Source: Sellimonas catena
Lineage (GTDB): Bacteria > Bacillota > Clostridia > Lachnospirales > Lachnospiraceae
NCBI RefSeq assembly: GCF_045063725.1
Contig: NZ_CP173695.1
Length of the DNA stretch: 64,000 nucleotides
Direction: 5' to 3' (one strand)
Below are positions 25,827 through 33,803 of this stretch, piece by piece. Under the pieces are notes generated by a model that worked only from the letters and a program-made list of their open reading frames with translations, was not told where the DNA came from and did not search any database. How positions within the stretch are numbered: position 1 is the first letter of the stretch; every line of letters starts with the position of its first letter. A program made the position numbers and the translations under genes.

Positions 25827-26099
25827 ATGATTTTACTCTACGCAACAACCAATCCTGCCAAACTCGATTCCATGAGGCGGGTACTAGATTCACTGTCCAT
25901 CGAACTGACCGGACTTTGCGATCTGAATCTGCCCCTTCCTGATGTAGCAGAAACCGGGAAGAATCCTCTGGAAAATGCGGTTCTGAAAGCAAAGATCTAC
26001 TACGAAGCATTCCATACCCCGCTTTTTTCCTGTGACAGCGGACTGTATGCCGGTTACCGTGCCTTTTTTGAGGCGCATTGCCGTGATGGGATGCGTTAA
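25827..26099 (+). pseudogene. Truncated HAM1/RdgB-like NTP pyrophosphatase
   Basis: The frame starts MILLYATTNPAKLDSMRR after GAGGTGAAAAAT and keeps family features to about residue 74: the N-terminal TTNPAKL, LPDVAETGKNPLENAVLKA and FSCDSGLY. The following 17 residues are unrelated and a stop follows. Full members of this family of inosine/xanthosine triphosphate pyrophosphatases have about 190-200 residues, so the last 60% is missing. The break point is near 26048; no mobile element is seen there. Confidence 0.75.
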
Positions 26100-26220
26100 T
26101 TTTTTCAGAAAACTGACACCTATTATCCATAAAATGTGTCTTTTGAGAAAAAGCACTGGAATTCCCGCTTCTATTCTGGTAAGATTATTAGAATCATACC
26201 TGTGAGGGAGGGAAAGAAAA

Positions 26221-26751
26221 ATGGAAATCTTAACACTGAAACGACCGGACATTTCCTTTTCGGATGAGATCCACTCCTATCGTCAGGAGTTTCTCGATGC
26301 GGGGAGCCCTCTCAATGGCTGCGGCCCTCTGGCCGACATGGAAGATCCGGCAGAATGGGTAGCACACACAGTACGTTTTGAAAAGGGCGATGATATCCCT
26401 GAGGATATGGTACCATCGACTCAGTTTATCTATGTCAGAGAGTCTGACGGCAAAATCCTCGGTACCATCCAGATCCGTCACTCCTTTACTCCATTTCTGG
26501 AAACATACGGCGGACATATCGGCTACTCCATCCGTCCAAGCGAACGTCGTAAGGAATACGCAAAGCAGATGCTTCACGACTGTCTTCCATACTGCAAAGA
26601 ACTCGGACTGGAAAAGGTAATGGTCTCCTGCGTGGATACCAATGTTGCAAGCCGGAAGACGATCCTTGCAAACGGCGGCGTTTATGACGGCACTGTCTGG
26701 GAACCGGAAGAACAGGTAAACTTTGAACGGTACTGGATTACAGTGGAATAA
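26221..26751 (+). CDS. GNAT family N-acetyltransferase
   Basis: This 176-aa protein has a GNAT fold: a central strand pair around YVRESDGKILGTIQIRH, then GYSIRPSERRKEYAKQML forming the acetyl-CoA loop, and CVDTNVASRKTILANGG, typical of the small-molecule or ribosomal-protein acetyltransferase group. The substrate is not predictable. The start follows GGGAGGGAAAGAAAA. It stands alone, with a terminator 20 bases downstream. Confidence 0.88.
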   Translation: MEILTLKRPDISFSDEIHSYRQEFLDAGSPLNGCGPLADMEDPAEWVAHTVRFEKGDDIPEDMVPSTQFIYVRESDGKILGTIQIRHSFTPFLETYGGHIGYSIRPSERRKEYAKQMLHDCLPYCKELGLEKVMVSCVDTNVASRKTILANGGVYDGTVWEPEEQVNFERYWITVE

Positions 26752-26772
26752 ACGAATTTCCTTATAAGCTAA

Positions 26773-26807
26773 AAACGGACATTTGCAGACGCAACTGTCC
26801 GTTTTTT
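26773..26807 (+). terminator. Intrinsic terminator after GNAT gene
   Basis: AAACGGACA and TGTCCGTTT form a 9-bp stem with a 14-base loop, ending in six T residues. The preceding A run would allow function in both directions. Confidence 0.8.
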
Positions 26808-26836
26808 CATTTCCCTGCTATTTCATAAAAAATCTC

Positions 26837-26864
26837 TTGACTTATGTCCGAAATCGGATATAAT
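26837..26864 (+). promoter_or_regulatory. Promoter of the marR-MFS operon
   Basis: TTGACT (26837-26842) and TATAAT (26859-26864) are 16 bases apart. The spacer contains one of two palindromic repressor sites. Confidence 0.75.
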
Positions 26865-26886
26865 GTACAATGTACGAAATCGGACA
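26845..26886 (+). promoter_or_regulatory. Tandem MarR operator sites
   Basis: TGTCCGAAATCGGATA (26845-26860) and TGTACGAAATCGGACA (26871-26886) are two copies of a near-palindrome, 26 bases apart centre to centre. One fills the promoter spacer and the other sits at the expected transcript start. This layout fits autorepression by the adjacent MarR protein. Confidence 0.65.
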
Positions 26887-26899
26887 GGGAGGTGAGCAT

Positions 26900-27331
26900 A
26901 TGCACTACTTAGGAGCAGAACAATATACTTATTTGGCAGGCGAAATCAATGCTTTATATCATGAAGCCGCTGTAAAAGCGGGAATTTCAGACAGTGTTCA
27001 GAATATTTTATATGTACTCTGCGAGAAAGGTGGAAAATGTCTGCAAAGTGAGATCAGCAGACTCACAGGCATCAGCCGCCAGACCATCAATTCTGCCATC
27101 CGCAAGTTAGAAAAAGAAGAAATTGTATATCTGGAACAAGGGAAAGGCAGAAATACCATTCTCTGTCTGACTGAAAAAGGGCAGAAATTTTCATTAGAAA
27201 AAATCTATCCTTTACACGAAATCGAAAACAAAATCTGGAGTGAGTGGACTCCGGAAGAACAGCAACAATACCTGGCTCTTACGAAAAAATATCGTGACGG
27301 ATTAAAGAAATATATGGAAGCCCTGCTATAA
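26900..27331 (+). CDS. MarR-family transcriptional regulator
   Basis: This 143-aa winged-helix repressor has the MarR order: N-terminal dimer helix, SVQNILYVLCEKGGKCLQSEIS, recognition region GISRQTINSAIRKLEKEEIVY, wing EQGKGRNTILCLTEKG, and a C-terminal dimer helix. The ATG at 26900 follows GGGAGGTGAGCAT. An upstream in-frame start would place the operator inside the gene. It is followed by a short leader peptide and an MFS efflux gene, so it probably controls drug-inducible efflux. Confidence 0.9.
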   Translation: MHYLGAEQYTYLAGEINALYHEAAVKAGISDSVQNILYVLCEKGGKCLQSEISRLTGISRQTINSAIRKLEKEEIVYLEQGKGRNTILCLTEKGQKFSLEKIYPLHEIENKIWSEWTPEEQQQYLALTKKYRDGLKKYMEALL

Positions 27332-27369
27332 ATACAGGGAAGAATGATCTTTGGAAGGGAGGTGGCTTG

Positions 27370-27390
27370 ATGTCGGCATCAGTACGCTAA
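27370..27390 (+). CDS. Leader peptide MSASVR upstream of MFS gene
   Basis: ATG TCG GCA TCA GTA CGC TAA encodes MSASVR and is preceded by AAGGGAGGTGG, the strongest ribosome site in the area. Codons 3-6 form one arm of a hairpin (27378-27386 with 27400-27409) that excludes a second hairpin (27390-27395 with 27414-27419). From memory, the leader of macrolide-inducible mef genes begins MTASMR, which is closely similar. A ribosome stalled on this peptide would change the RNA fold ahead of the efflux gene. Confidence 0.65.
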   Translation: MSASVR

Positions 27391-27419
27391 GGGGATTATC
27401 GTACTTGATATTGTCCCCT
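27378..27419 (+). promoter_or_regulatory. Mutually exclusive attenuator hairpins
   Basis: Stem 1 pairs ATCAGTACG (27378-27386) with CGTACTTGAT (27400-27409), one bulge. Stem 2 pairs AGGGGA (27390-27395) with TCCCCT (27414-27419). The 5' arm of stem 2 lies in the loop of stem 1 and its 3' arm lies beyond it, so they cannot form together as simple helices. The T tract after stem 2 is weak, so transcriptional or translational attenuation are both open. Confidence 0.55.
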
Positions 27420-27458
27420 GTTTGAAAAACTATTTTGAAAATGAGAGGACAATTGAAT

Positions 27459-28706
27459 ATGAAAAAAATACAAAAGTGGAAATCACAATTTATCATCGTT
27501 GCATTAGGACAGGCAGTTTCCATGCTGGGCAGCCACGGTGTTCAGTTTGCCTTGATCTGGTGGCTTGCCGAGAAGACATCTTCGCCTTTCATGCTGGGAA
27601 TATCAGGGCTTGTCGCCTATCTCCCGATGTCGTTATTCAGCCCGATTGCAGGAATTGCGGCAGACCGTTACAACCGAAAGTTTATCTCTATTTTTTCGGA
27701 CATGGCAATGGGAATAACTGCACTGATTTACGCAGTGCTGTTGTACTTTTTTGACCTGCCTGTATGGACAGTATGTATTATGCTGTGTGTCAGAGGAATT
27801 GGCAGTACCTTTCAGCAGCCGGCAATACAATCCATTATTCCGCAGCTTGTACCAAAAGACCAGCTGATCAAAACCAATGGGTGGATGCAGCTTTTAAGTT
27901 CCGGTTCTTTCCTGATCGGGCCGGTAATCGGAGCGGTTTTATACTCGCTCTTCCCTATGTCCATCGTTTTGATGAGTGATGTGGCAGGCGCAATTTTAGC
28001 AAGCATAGCATTAGCCATTGTGAAAATCCCAAAGTTGGAAAAAACAGAAAACGAAGAACAGCATTTTGTTGCAGAAATCAAAGAGGGCTTACAGGTATTT
28101 AAAGAAGACAAAAGACTGTTTTACATTGTTGCCGCAGAAGCACTTTGCATGTTCTTTTACGCACCGCTCTCTTCTTTTTATCCATTGATGACAAGCGATT
28201 ATTTTCAGTTGTCAGCCATGCACGGCAGTGCTGTGGAGCTGTCCTTTGCCGTCGGCATGATGGTAGCATCCCTCCTGTTTTCCAGCGTTTTAAAAGTAGA
28301 ACGTAAAATCAGAGTTTCTTTTATCGGTCTGTTTGGAATGGGGAGCACATCTCTGATCTGCGGCGTCATACCTCCGACTTATGTTGGCTGGTTCTTCTTT
28401 GCAGCAAGCTGTATCTGCCTGGGCGCTTCCGGAAATGTTCATACAATTCCACTGACTGCTTATATACAGGAAACCGTTGCTCCCGAAAAAATGGGACGGG
28501 CATTTTCGGTACTTACTTTGATTTCTTCCGTTACAATGCCGATTGGATTACTTTTCAGCAGTCCGATAGCAGAACAAGTAGGCGTGAATGTCTGGTTTTT
28601 CATTTCCGGCCTTTGCATGATTCTGCTGACCAGCCTTGTGTTTATCCGGTATTCGGTAAAAACAGAGGCATCAGAAAAAAGGTATAATGAGGAAAAGACA
28701 AATTAG
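27459..28706 (+). CDS. MFS efflux permease, Mef (macrolide efflux)-like
   Basis: This 415-aa twelve-helix major facilitator resembles MefA-type macrolide exporters: it starts MKKIQKWKSQFIIVALGQAVSML in spirit, has FALIWWLAEKTSSPFMLG, the loop-2 motif GIAADRYNRK and CVRGIGSTFQQPAIQSIIPQLV. It would export hydrophobic drugs by proton exchange. The ATG at 27459 lies 10 bases after AGAGGA. It follows marR and the MSASVR leader. An IS91-like element begins 28 bases after its stop. Substrate is inferred from similarity only. Confidence 0.85.
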   Translation: MKKIQKWKSQFIIVALGQAVSMLGSHGVQFALIWWLAEKTSSPFMLGISGLVAYLPMSLFSPIAGIAADRYNRKFISIFSDMAMGITALIYAVLLYFFDLPVWTVCIMLCVRGIGSTFQQPAIQSIIPQLVPKDQLIKTNGWMQLLSSGSFLIGPVIGAVLYSLFPMSIVLMSDVAGAILASIALAIVKIPKLEKTENEEQHFVAEIKEGLQVFKEDKRLFYIVAAEALCMFFYAPLSSFYPLMTSDYFQLSAMHGSAVELSFAVGMMVASLLFSSVLKVERKIRVSFIGLFGMGSTSLICGVIPPTYVGWFFFAASCICLGASGNVHTIPLTAYIQETVAPEKMGRAFSVLTLISSVTMPIGLLFSSPIAEQVGVNVWFFISGLCMILLTSLVFIRYSVKTEASEKRYNEEKTN

Positions 28707-28828
28707 AAATCCTGATTCACTAAAATCTCTAAAATAAAAAATAGGCTACGCCTATTCAACTCCCCTGCCCCTCAATCATGAGGGGGTTGGGGCTTTCTTT
28801 TTGTTACATTTTCGTTCATAATAGTTTT

Positions 28829-29980
28829 ATGAATATCTTACAAAAAATTTTTACTGACTATTATGAAGAAATTAAATATACTCTTCATCCCAGAAAATCT
28901 GAGATGGAAAATATTGATAAGATGATCAACTGTGGTGATTCTTCTTTTGGTGGTGCCATGTACTCATGCCCTTCTTGCGGAAATCTTAAATTTGTCCCTT
29001 TCCGCTGCCACAGTCGTTTTTGCCCCACTTGCGGAAACAAATATTCCATGGAACGCTCTACCAGTATGTCCTTTAAGTTGATTCATGTTCAACATCGCCA
29101 CTGTGTTTTCACCATCGATGAAAACCTTCGGGATTTTTTTCTCAAAGACCGCTCTTTACTTAACTGCCTCTTCCATTCTGTTTCCAGCGTTGTTTCCAGG
29201 ATGTTTTTCAAATTAAATAAATCTAAAAATTTTACACCTGGATTCATTATGGTTTTACATACTTTTGGTCGTGACCTCAAATGGAATCCTCACATCCACT
29301 GTCTAATCTCCGAAGGTGGTTACAGCAACGACGGTTTCTGGCGTCATGTCAAATATTTCAACTATACTTTTCTGCGTAACGCTTTTCGCACGGCATTGCT
29401 TAATGAATTAGAATCTTGCTTAGATTCTTCTTTTAAAAAGGTAAAATCAAAATGTTATTCTGATCACAAGCATGGTTTCTATGTCTATGCAAAACCTAAC
29501 AAATGCGACTCGCAAAACGTTATCAAGTATATCGGTCGTTATCTTGGTCGCCCTGTTATTGCCACTTCCAGAATTGATAAGTACGATGGTGAACTCGTTA
29601 CTTTTCATTACAATCGCCATGAAGACGAAAAATATGTAGAAGAAACCATCCCTGCCATTGATTTCATCAAACGCCTCATCCGACACATCCCTGAAAAACA
29701 CTTTAAAATGATTCGATATGGCGGTCTTTATGCAAGGCACCGAAAAATAGATTCCAAACTTCATCGGTCGATACACCGATCCAAACACCGCATCTATCGG
29801 AGTTTCAACCAATGGAGAACCGCTATCCTTTCTTCCTTTGGTTACGATCCTTTAAAATGTCCTGAATGCAACCATCAAATGGAGTTTTTAGAACTCTATT
29901 ACAACCACCAACGCGTATCCCTCCAAGAACTTTACGAGAAAGCCATGTCCAAATCTCGTGGAAAGCGTTCTTCTGCATGA
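28829..29980 (+). CDS. IS91-family transposase (copy 1)
   Basis: This 383-aa protein has an N-terminal zinc-binding region (CPSCGNLKFVPFRCHSRFC, then PTCGNKYS) and an HUH-type catalytic domain: NPHIHCLISEGG contains the metal-binding HxH pair, and IKYIGRYLGRPVIATSRI contains the nucleophilic Tyr. It would nick and join single DNA strands for rolling-circle transposition. I chose the ATG giving MNILQKIFTDYYEE; an upstream ATG (28778) would add 17 residues read through the terminal palindrome. The frame is intact and identical to copy 2. Confidence 0.9.
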   Translation: MNILQKIFTDYYEEIKYTLHPRKSEMENIDKMINCGDSSFGGAMYSCPSCGNLKFVPFRCHSRFCPTCGNKYSMERSTSMSFKLIHVQHRHCVFTIDENLRDFFLKDRSLLNCLFHSVSSVVSRMFFKLNKSKNFTPGFIMVLHTFGRDLKWNPHIHCLISEGGYSNDGFWRHVKYFNYTFLRNAFRTALLNELESCLDSSFKKVKSKCYSDHKHGFYVYAKPNKCDSQNVIKYIGRYLGRPVIATSRIDKYDGELVTFHYNRHEDEKYVEETIPAIDFIKRLIRHIPEKHFKMIRYGGLYARHRKIDSKLHRSIHRSKHRIYRSFNQWRTAILSSFGYDPLKCPECNHQMEFLELYYNHQRVSLQELYEKAMSKSRGKRSSA

Positions 29981-30030
29981 TTCTTTTTCGATAATCTGTG
30001 TTATAATCCTCCTAAAGGAGGAACATTGTC

Positions 30031-30207
30031 ATGAAATCTAACATTGAGGAATTACGCAAAAAATATATACATAATCCACCTGAAGGAATGACATCTATGG
30101 ACATTCGCAACATGAGCGAAGATGATCTTCTTGATATGGATTATTTCTTAAATGAAGATAATTTGTTTGATGACGAGGCTGGCGTAGAAGGTTTTTATAT
30201 CTTCTAA
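30031..30207 (+). CDS. Small acidic ORF inside the IS91-like element (copy 1)
   Basis: The frame encodes 58 residues, beginning MKSNIEELRKKYIHNPPEG and ending in a strongly acidic half (SEDDLLDMDYFLNEDNLFDD). It has an excellent ribosome site, AAAGGAGGAACATTGTC, and is followed by a GC-rich hairpin and TATTTT (30230-30252). It is preserved in both copies. I recognise no family. Position after the transposase suggests an accessory or regulatory protein of the element. Confidence 0.7.
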   Translation: MKSNIEELRKKYIHNPPEGMTSMDIRNMSEDDLLDMDYFLNEDNLFDDEAGVEGFYIF

Positions 30208-30229
30208 CTCAGTGTCGTCCTATCTGCAT

Positions 30230-30252
30230 GCCCGCCTTTGTGCGGGCTATTT
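30230..30252 (+). terminator. Hairpin at the right end of IS91-like copy 1
   Basis: GCCCGC-N6-GCGGGC followed by TATTTT, just after the small ORF. It may terminate the element's transcript or form part of the rolling-circle origin. Confidence 0.55.
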
Positions 30253-30293
30253 TCATTCAATAAATCGTCAAAAATCGAACTTTCCTATAAAGT

Positions 30294-30345
30294 AAAAAAA
30301 GGATTTTATGCAGTTTCTGCTTATCTCAGCTCCTGCATAAAATCC
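30294..30345 (-). terminator. Terminator of the M42/creatininase operon
   Basis: On the minus strand GGATTTTATGCAG and CTGCATAAAATCC form a 13-bp perfect stem (19-base loop), followed by seven T residues. It lies 43 bases after the M42 peptidase stop and abuts IS91-like copy 1. Confidence 0.85.
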
Positions 30346-30387
30346 AAATTTGTTTTAAATATTATATGTCGAACACGCTATTAATTT

Positions 30388-31464
30388 TTAAAAACTCATA
30401 ATCTGTTCTTCGTCAAGTCTTTTAAGAATCTCGCATGCCAGCTTAACAGCGTTATCAAAGTCGGCGTAAGCTGAAATTCCATAATGCGTATGCGCATAGC
30501 GAACCGGAACGCCAATAACGATAACCGGAACCGCTTTTTCAGTCAAGTGTATAGCTGCACCATTAGTTGAGCCAGCACCACGAACTGAATCCTGAACCGG
30601 GATACCAAGCTTTTCTGCCAAATCCAGCGCATATCTTTGATAACGTGGATTCGTGATCATACGGGAATCAATGTGACGCAGCATCGGTCCACGCTTGATA
30701 GCTGTCTGAACCATATACGACTCAACGCAAGTATCATCTGCCGGGCATCCTTCAAAAACAATTGCGATATCCGGCTTAATTACCTGTGCTGTCACGGTGG
30801 CACCGCGTACACCAACCTCTTCCTGTGCTGCGCAAGCGCCAACAATATCAACATTCAGATCCTCGCCAGCCAGTGTATGCATAGTCTTAAGAATTGCCGC
30901 ACATCCCAAACGACAGTCAAAGCTCTTGCCCACCATCAGATCTGTATTTTCTGAATATGTAAATGTCACATCCGGCACTACCGGTTCACCGATACGAATG
31001 CCGAACTTTTCAATTGCCTCTTCTTTAGAAACAGCGCCAACATCTACCGTGATATCTTTCATATCCAGAGGTGCTTTACGCTCCTGCTCCGTCATGAAAT
31101 GTGGAGGCTTACTGGCAGTAAGACCCGGAATATATTCTCCGAATCGGTTGCGAACCCAGACTTTATGTGCCGGAATATTATGGTTGACCCAACCTCCGAC
31201 CTGAATAATGCGAAGTGTTCCGTTCGGGCAGATAGCCTGCACCATAAAACCAACCTCATCACTATGTGCGTCAAGCTGAACAACCGGACGTTTGCCATTA
31301 TTTTCTTTACGGCGGATATACAGGTTGCGCATGCGATCTTCTGTAATTTCTCCAAGTCCTTCTGCATAAGGACGAATCGCTGCAACCACTTCATCTTCGA
31401 AACCGGATGTACCGTTTGCATTTGAAATTGCTGCAATCATTTCCAGCGTCGTTTTTTTATCCAT
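30388..31464 (-). CDS. M42-family metallo-aminopeptidase
   Basis: This 358-aa enzyme belongs to the M42 family of dodecameric (TET-type) aminopeptidases, which trim peptides in the cytoplasm with two metal ions. Expected ligands are seen: His and Asp in LDAHSDEVG, Asp in FDCRLGCAAI, Glu-Glu in AQEEVGVRG, the Glu/Asp region FEGCPADD, and His in YAHTHYG. It is the second gene of a two-gene operon after the creatininase-family gene. The substrate is unknown; a role in breaking down a specific amide together with its neighbour is an inference. Confidence 0.9.
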   Translation of the reverse strand: MDKKTTLEMIAAISNANGTSGFEDEVVAAIRPYAEGLGEITEDRMRNLYIRRKENNGKRPVVQLDAHSDEVGFMVQAICPNGTLRIIQVGGWVNHNIPAHKVWVRNRFGEYIPGLTASKPPHFMTEQERKAPLDMKDITVDVGAVSKEEAIEKFGIRIGEPVVPDVTFTYSENTDLMVGKSFDCRLGCAAILKTMHTLAGEDLNVDIVGACAAQEEVGVRGATVTAQVIKPDIAIVFEGCPADDTCVESYMVQTAIKRGPMLRHIDSRMITNPRYQRYALDLAEKLGIPVQDSVRGAGSTNGAAIHLTEKAVPVIVIGVPVRYAHTHYGISAYADFDNAVKLACEILKRLDEEQIMSF

Positions 31465-31476
31465 TTTAATACCCCT

Positions 31477-32238
31477 TTATGAAAGTTCTACTTTCTTGAA
31501 TTCTTCCATGAAATCAACAATATAGTTTGCTGTAGTCTCAAGCATCTCCTTGCCCCACTCTTCTGTAGCGGTGCTCGGATGATCTGGTCCGATCCAGCCG
31601 CTGTCTGTTACGTTTTGAGTATGACGTACAATATCAACGTTAACTCCCTTGAACTCAACAGAACGGAAACCTGTTGTCTTCAGATTATCAGTCAGGTGCT
31701 TAAACTTAAGTTCCCCACCGATCTCACTCTTATCAACTAAAGATGGATCGATTCCAAGAATTGCCGCTGTTTCCTCACCACCGCCATGGCCGCCTTTCCA
31801 TGCTGGGTTCATATCCCAAGCCATCAGCCACCAGTTAAGCATAGCAACCAGACAACCCTTATCTTCAAATTCCATACCAAGGCGATCGATCATCTTGACA
31901 TTTCCGCCATGTCCGTTCAGGAAAACGAATTTTCTTGCGCCATGACGATACAGGCTCAGGAAAATCTGACGGCAAAACTGATAGAGTACCTCGCCGTCAA
32001 TATCAATTGTACCCGGATACGGAGCTAAACACTCGCAGGAACCATATGGAATAGTCGGAGCAATCAAAACATCACTCTTCTTCTCAATTTTCTCCAATAA
32101 ATGATCTGGAATCAGTGTATCGGTTCCAAGTGGCATGTGACGTCCGTGACACTCAATACTACCGATAGAAATAAGTACCATATCATTTTTTTCAAAATAT
32201 TCTTGGGCTTTCGGCCAAGTCAAATCTGTAAGTCTCAT
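31477..32238 (-). CDS. Creatininase-family amidohydrolase
   Basis: This 253-aa protein has the creatininase fold: SIGSIECHGRHMPLGTDT supplies the first Glu/His/Asp metal ligands, FLNGHGGN the next, and GGHGGGEETA the last Glu. Family members hydrolyse cyclic or linear amides (creatinine, F420 or mycofactocin precursors, 3-dehydro-scyllo-inosose), so the substrate is open. The ATG at 32238 follows AAAGGAAAG by 9 bases; an in-frame GTG six codons upstream is less likely. It is 12 bases upstream of the M42 peptidase gene. Confidence 0.85.
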   Translation of the reverse strand: MRLTDLTWPKAQEYFEKNDMVLISIGSIECHGRHMPLGTDTLIPDHLLEKIEKKSDVLIAPTIPYGSCECLAPYPGTIDIDGEVLYQFCRQIFLSLYRHGARKFVFLNGHGGNVKMIDRLGMEFEDKGCLVAMLNWWLMAWDMNPAWKGGHGGGEETAAILGIDPSLVDKSEIGGELKFKHLTDNLKTTGFRSVEFKGVNVDIVRHTQNVTDSGWIGPDHPSTATEEWGKEMLETTANYIVDFMEEFKKVELS

Positions 32239-32278
32239 AGTTTTCTTTCCTTTCACATATAATAATTATTCTCTTCTG

Positions 32279-32312
32279 AAAAATCGGACTATCCGGGAAC
32301 CGGACAGTCCGA
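32279..32312 (-). terminator. Terminator upstream of the creatininase-family gene
   Basis: On the minus strand TCGGACT-g-TCCGG-ttc-CCGGA-t-AGTCCGA forms a 12-bp stem with one mismatch, followed by TTTTT. Because it sits 40 bases before the gene and downstream of a strong promoter, it is either an attenuator or the end of a separate short transcript. Confidence 0.75.
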
Positions 32313-32430
32313 CATCCGTTCGTTACTGTGCTACTTTAACTTTATCCAGGCTGTAGTGTTCATTATTATCCCCATTTCGTAATATCTGAACAGATACGCC
32401 TATAATTTTCGAGCCGCTCTTGATAAAATA

Positions 32431-32459
32431 AGTATAGTTTAGGCAAATAGGATTGTCAA
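32431..32459 (-). promoter_or_regulatory. Strong minus-strand promoter in the cassette
   Basis: TTGACA (32454-32459) and TATACT (32431-32436) are 17 bases apart. The -35 lies inside the palindrome TTGTCAACAA (32453-32462). Confidence 0.7.
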
Positions 32460-32681
32460 CAATTTCGAATTGATGTTAACAACGAAAAAATGTCAGTATT
32501 TTTGTAGATTTTCACCATATTTTTTTCTCTAAACAGTATTTTCAAAACTTTTTACAACTGCATAACATATTTTTTTATGCTTTTGTACCAATTTTTCAAA
32601 ACAATAATTGTTAATAATGTTATTGTGTGACTTTTTTGGCATTTTCTTGCAAAAAAATAATACTTTCGCTTTTGTTAACAA
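32453..32681. promoter_or_regulatory. Three TTGTYAACAA operator-like palindromes
   Basis: TTGTCAACAA (32453-32462), ATGTTAACAA (32473-32482) and TTGTTAACAA (32672-32681) share a palindromic core. The first two are 20 bases apart, two helical turns, over the minus-strand promoter; the third lies just upstream of the plus-strand -10. They are candidate sites for the adjacent GntR regulator. Confidence 0.5.
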
Positions 32682-32763
32682 TCCACTATAATTGTAATTA
32701 GTTTTTAGGTAACGGACAAAAGACACCCGTATAACTTTTCTATTAGTAAGGAGGAAATAAAAC

Positions 32764-33792
32764 ATGCGAAAAATTGGCGGTTTGTTCAACTATGAACCAA
32801 GCAAACCTATCGAAAACGGATACTTTTCACGTATCTGCTCACCTAGTGATGATCTGGCATTTAACATGTCTGGACGATGCGCTATGTATTATTGTTTACA
32901 GGATATTGCACTGCACGATACGCGTAAAGTCGCATATGTGCCTTTGTATACCTGCGAGACAGTCCTTGCTCCTTTTGAGAAAGCTGGATATCAGCTGAAA
33001 TTTTATGAGCTGGACAAAGATTTACACAGCATTTTCGATACTTCTGTTATCGATGAAATCAGTGTTTTATCTCTTTGCGGCTACTATGGCTTCTGCAACT
33101 ATGATCACGACTTCGTTAAAGCCTGCAAAGAAAAAGGAGTTGTAATTTTTGAAGATGTAACTCATTCCATGCTCTCAGCCGACGGTATCGACCCTCTCTG
33201 TGATTATTTTGCAGGAAGCTTCCGAAAATGGATGGGGGTTGATTGTGGTGGATTCGCTGTTAAAAGAAACGGAACCTTTGAAACACCTCTTTTGCCAGTA
33301 GAATCAACACATCTTGAACAGAGAAAAGAATACTACAAGACAGGAGACGGCGATGTTTTCTGGGAAGGAGAGATGCGACTTCGTCAAATGTTTGACAGCT
33401 TTGCCAGTGATGATAATTCAGAATATCTCCTTCGCCATGCTGACTTTGATTCCATTTGCAAAGCAAGACGTGAAAACTATGCTGCACTTTTAGACGCTCT
33501 TACAGCACCTCTTCATGGCGTGCAGGTAGTCTTTCCTGAACTTCCAGAGGCTACTGTCCCAAGCCATTTCTGCTTGTATGCCGAAAATCGTGACGAATTT
33601 CAGCAATACCTGACAGATCACCAGATTCGCTCAATTGTCTACTGGCCAGTGGGACCACTGGTTCATCCACTGCCAGATTCATCAGAGCAATACATTTATG
33701 ACCATATTGTATCCATTCCTTGCGATCAACGCTTCACACCTTCTGATATGCAGTATGTTGCGCAAGTTTTAATGGATTATTCTAAAAGTTAG
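32764..33792 (+). CDS. DegT/aspartate-aminotransferase-fold PLP enzyme
   Basis: This 342-aa protein resembles DegT/DnrJ/StrS-type PLP enzymes. It has FNMSGRCAMYYCLQDIAL near the cofactor phosphate site, VVIFEDVTHSML with the Asp that contacts the pyridine ring, and GSFRKWMGVDCGG, where the Lys would bind PLP. The start follows AAGGAGGAAATAAAAC. It is divergent from the creatininase/M42 operon and 11 bases upstream of gntR. The reaction is unknown; transamination of a sugar or amino-acid derivative is likely from the fold. Confidence 0.75.
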   Translation: MRKIGGLFNYEPSKPIENGYFSRICSPSDDLAFNMSGRCAMYYCLQDIALHDTRKVAYVPLYTCETVLAPFEKAGYQLKFYELDKDLHSIFDTSVIDEISVLSLCGYYGFCNYDHDFVKACKEKGVVIFEDVTHSMLSADGIDPLCDYFAGSFRKWMGVDCGGFAVKRNGTFETPLLPVESTHLEQRKEYYKTGDGDVFWEGEMRLRQMFDSFASDDNSEYLLRHADFDSICKARRENYAALLDALTAPLHGVQVVFPELPEATVPSHFCLYAENRDEFQQYLTDHQIRSIVYWPVGPLVHPLPDSSEQYIYDHIVSIPCDQRFTPSDMQYVAQVLMDYSKS

Positions 33793-33803
33793 ATGAGGTA
33801 ACT

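Larger units (their letters stand above)
28734..30292 (+). mobile_element. IS91-like element, copy 1
   Basis: This 1559-base block recurs unchanged at 34376-35934 in the same orientation. It carries an HUH-type transposase and a 58-residue ORF. Near the left end a hairpin AATAGGC-TAC-GCCTATT (28740-28756) and a C-rich palindrome occur; near the right end GCCCGC-N6-GCGGGC occurs (30230-30247). There are no terminal inverted repeats or target duplications, as expected for rolling-circle elements. Boundaries are where the two copies stop matching. Confidence 0.88.
32239..32763. other. Divergent 525-bp regulatory region of the IS-flanked cassette
   Basis: This AT-rich region lies between the creatininase-family gene (minus) and the PLP-enzyme gene (plus). 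It holds a minus-strand promoter (32431-32459), a minus-strand terminator (32279-32312) that lies between that promoter and the gene, three TTGTYAACAA-type palindromes, and a plus-strand TATAAT (32687-32692). A minus-strand frame without a start codon ends SLDKVKVAQ and stop at 32323-32325, just before the terminator; it may be a gene remnant or chance. Confidence 0.6.
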
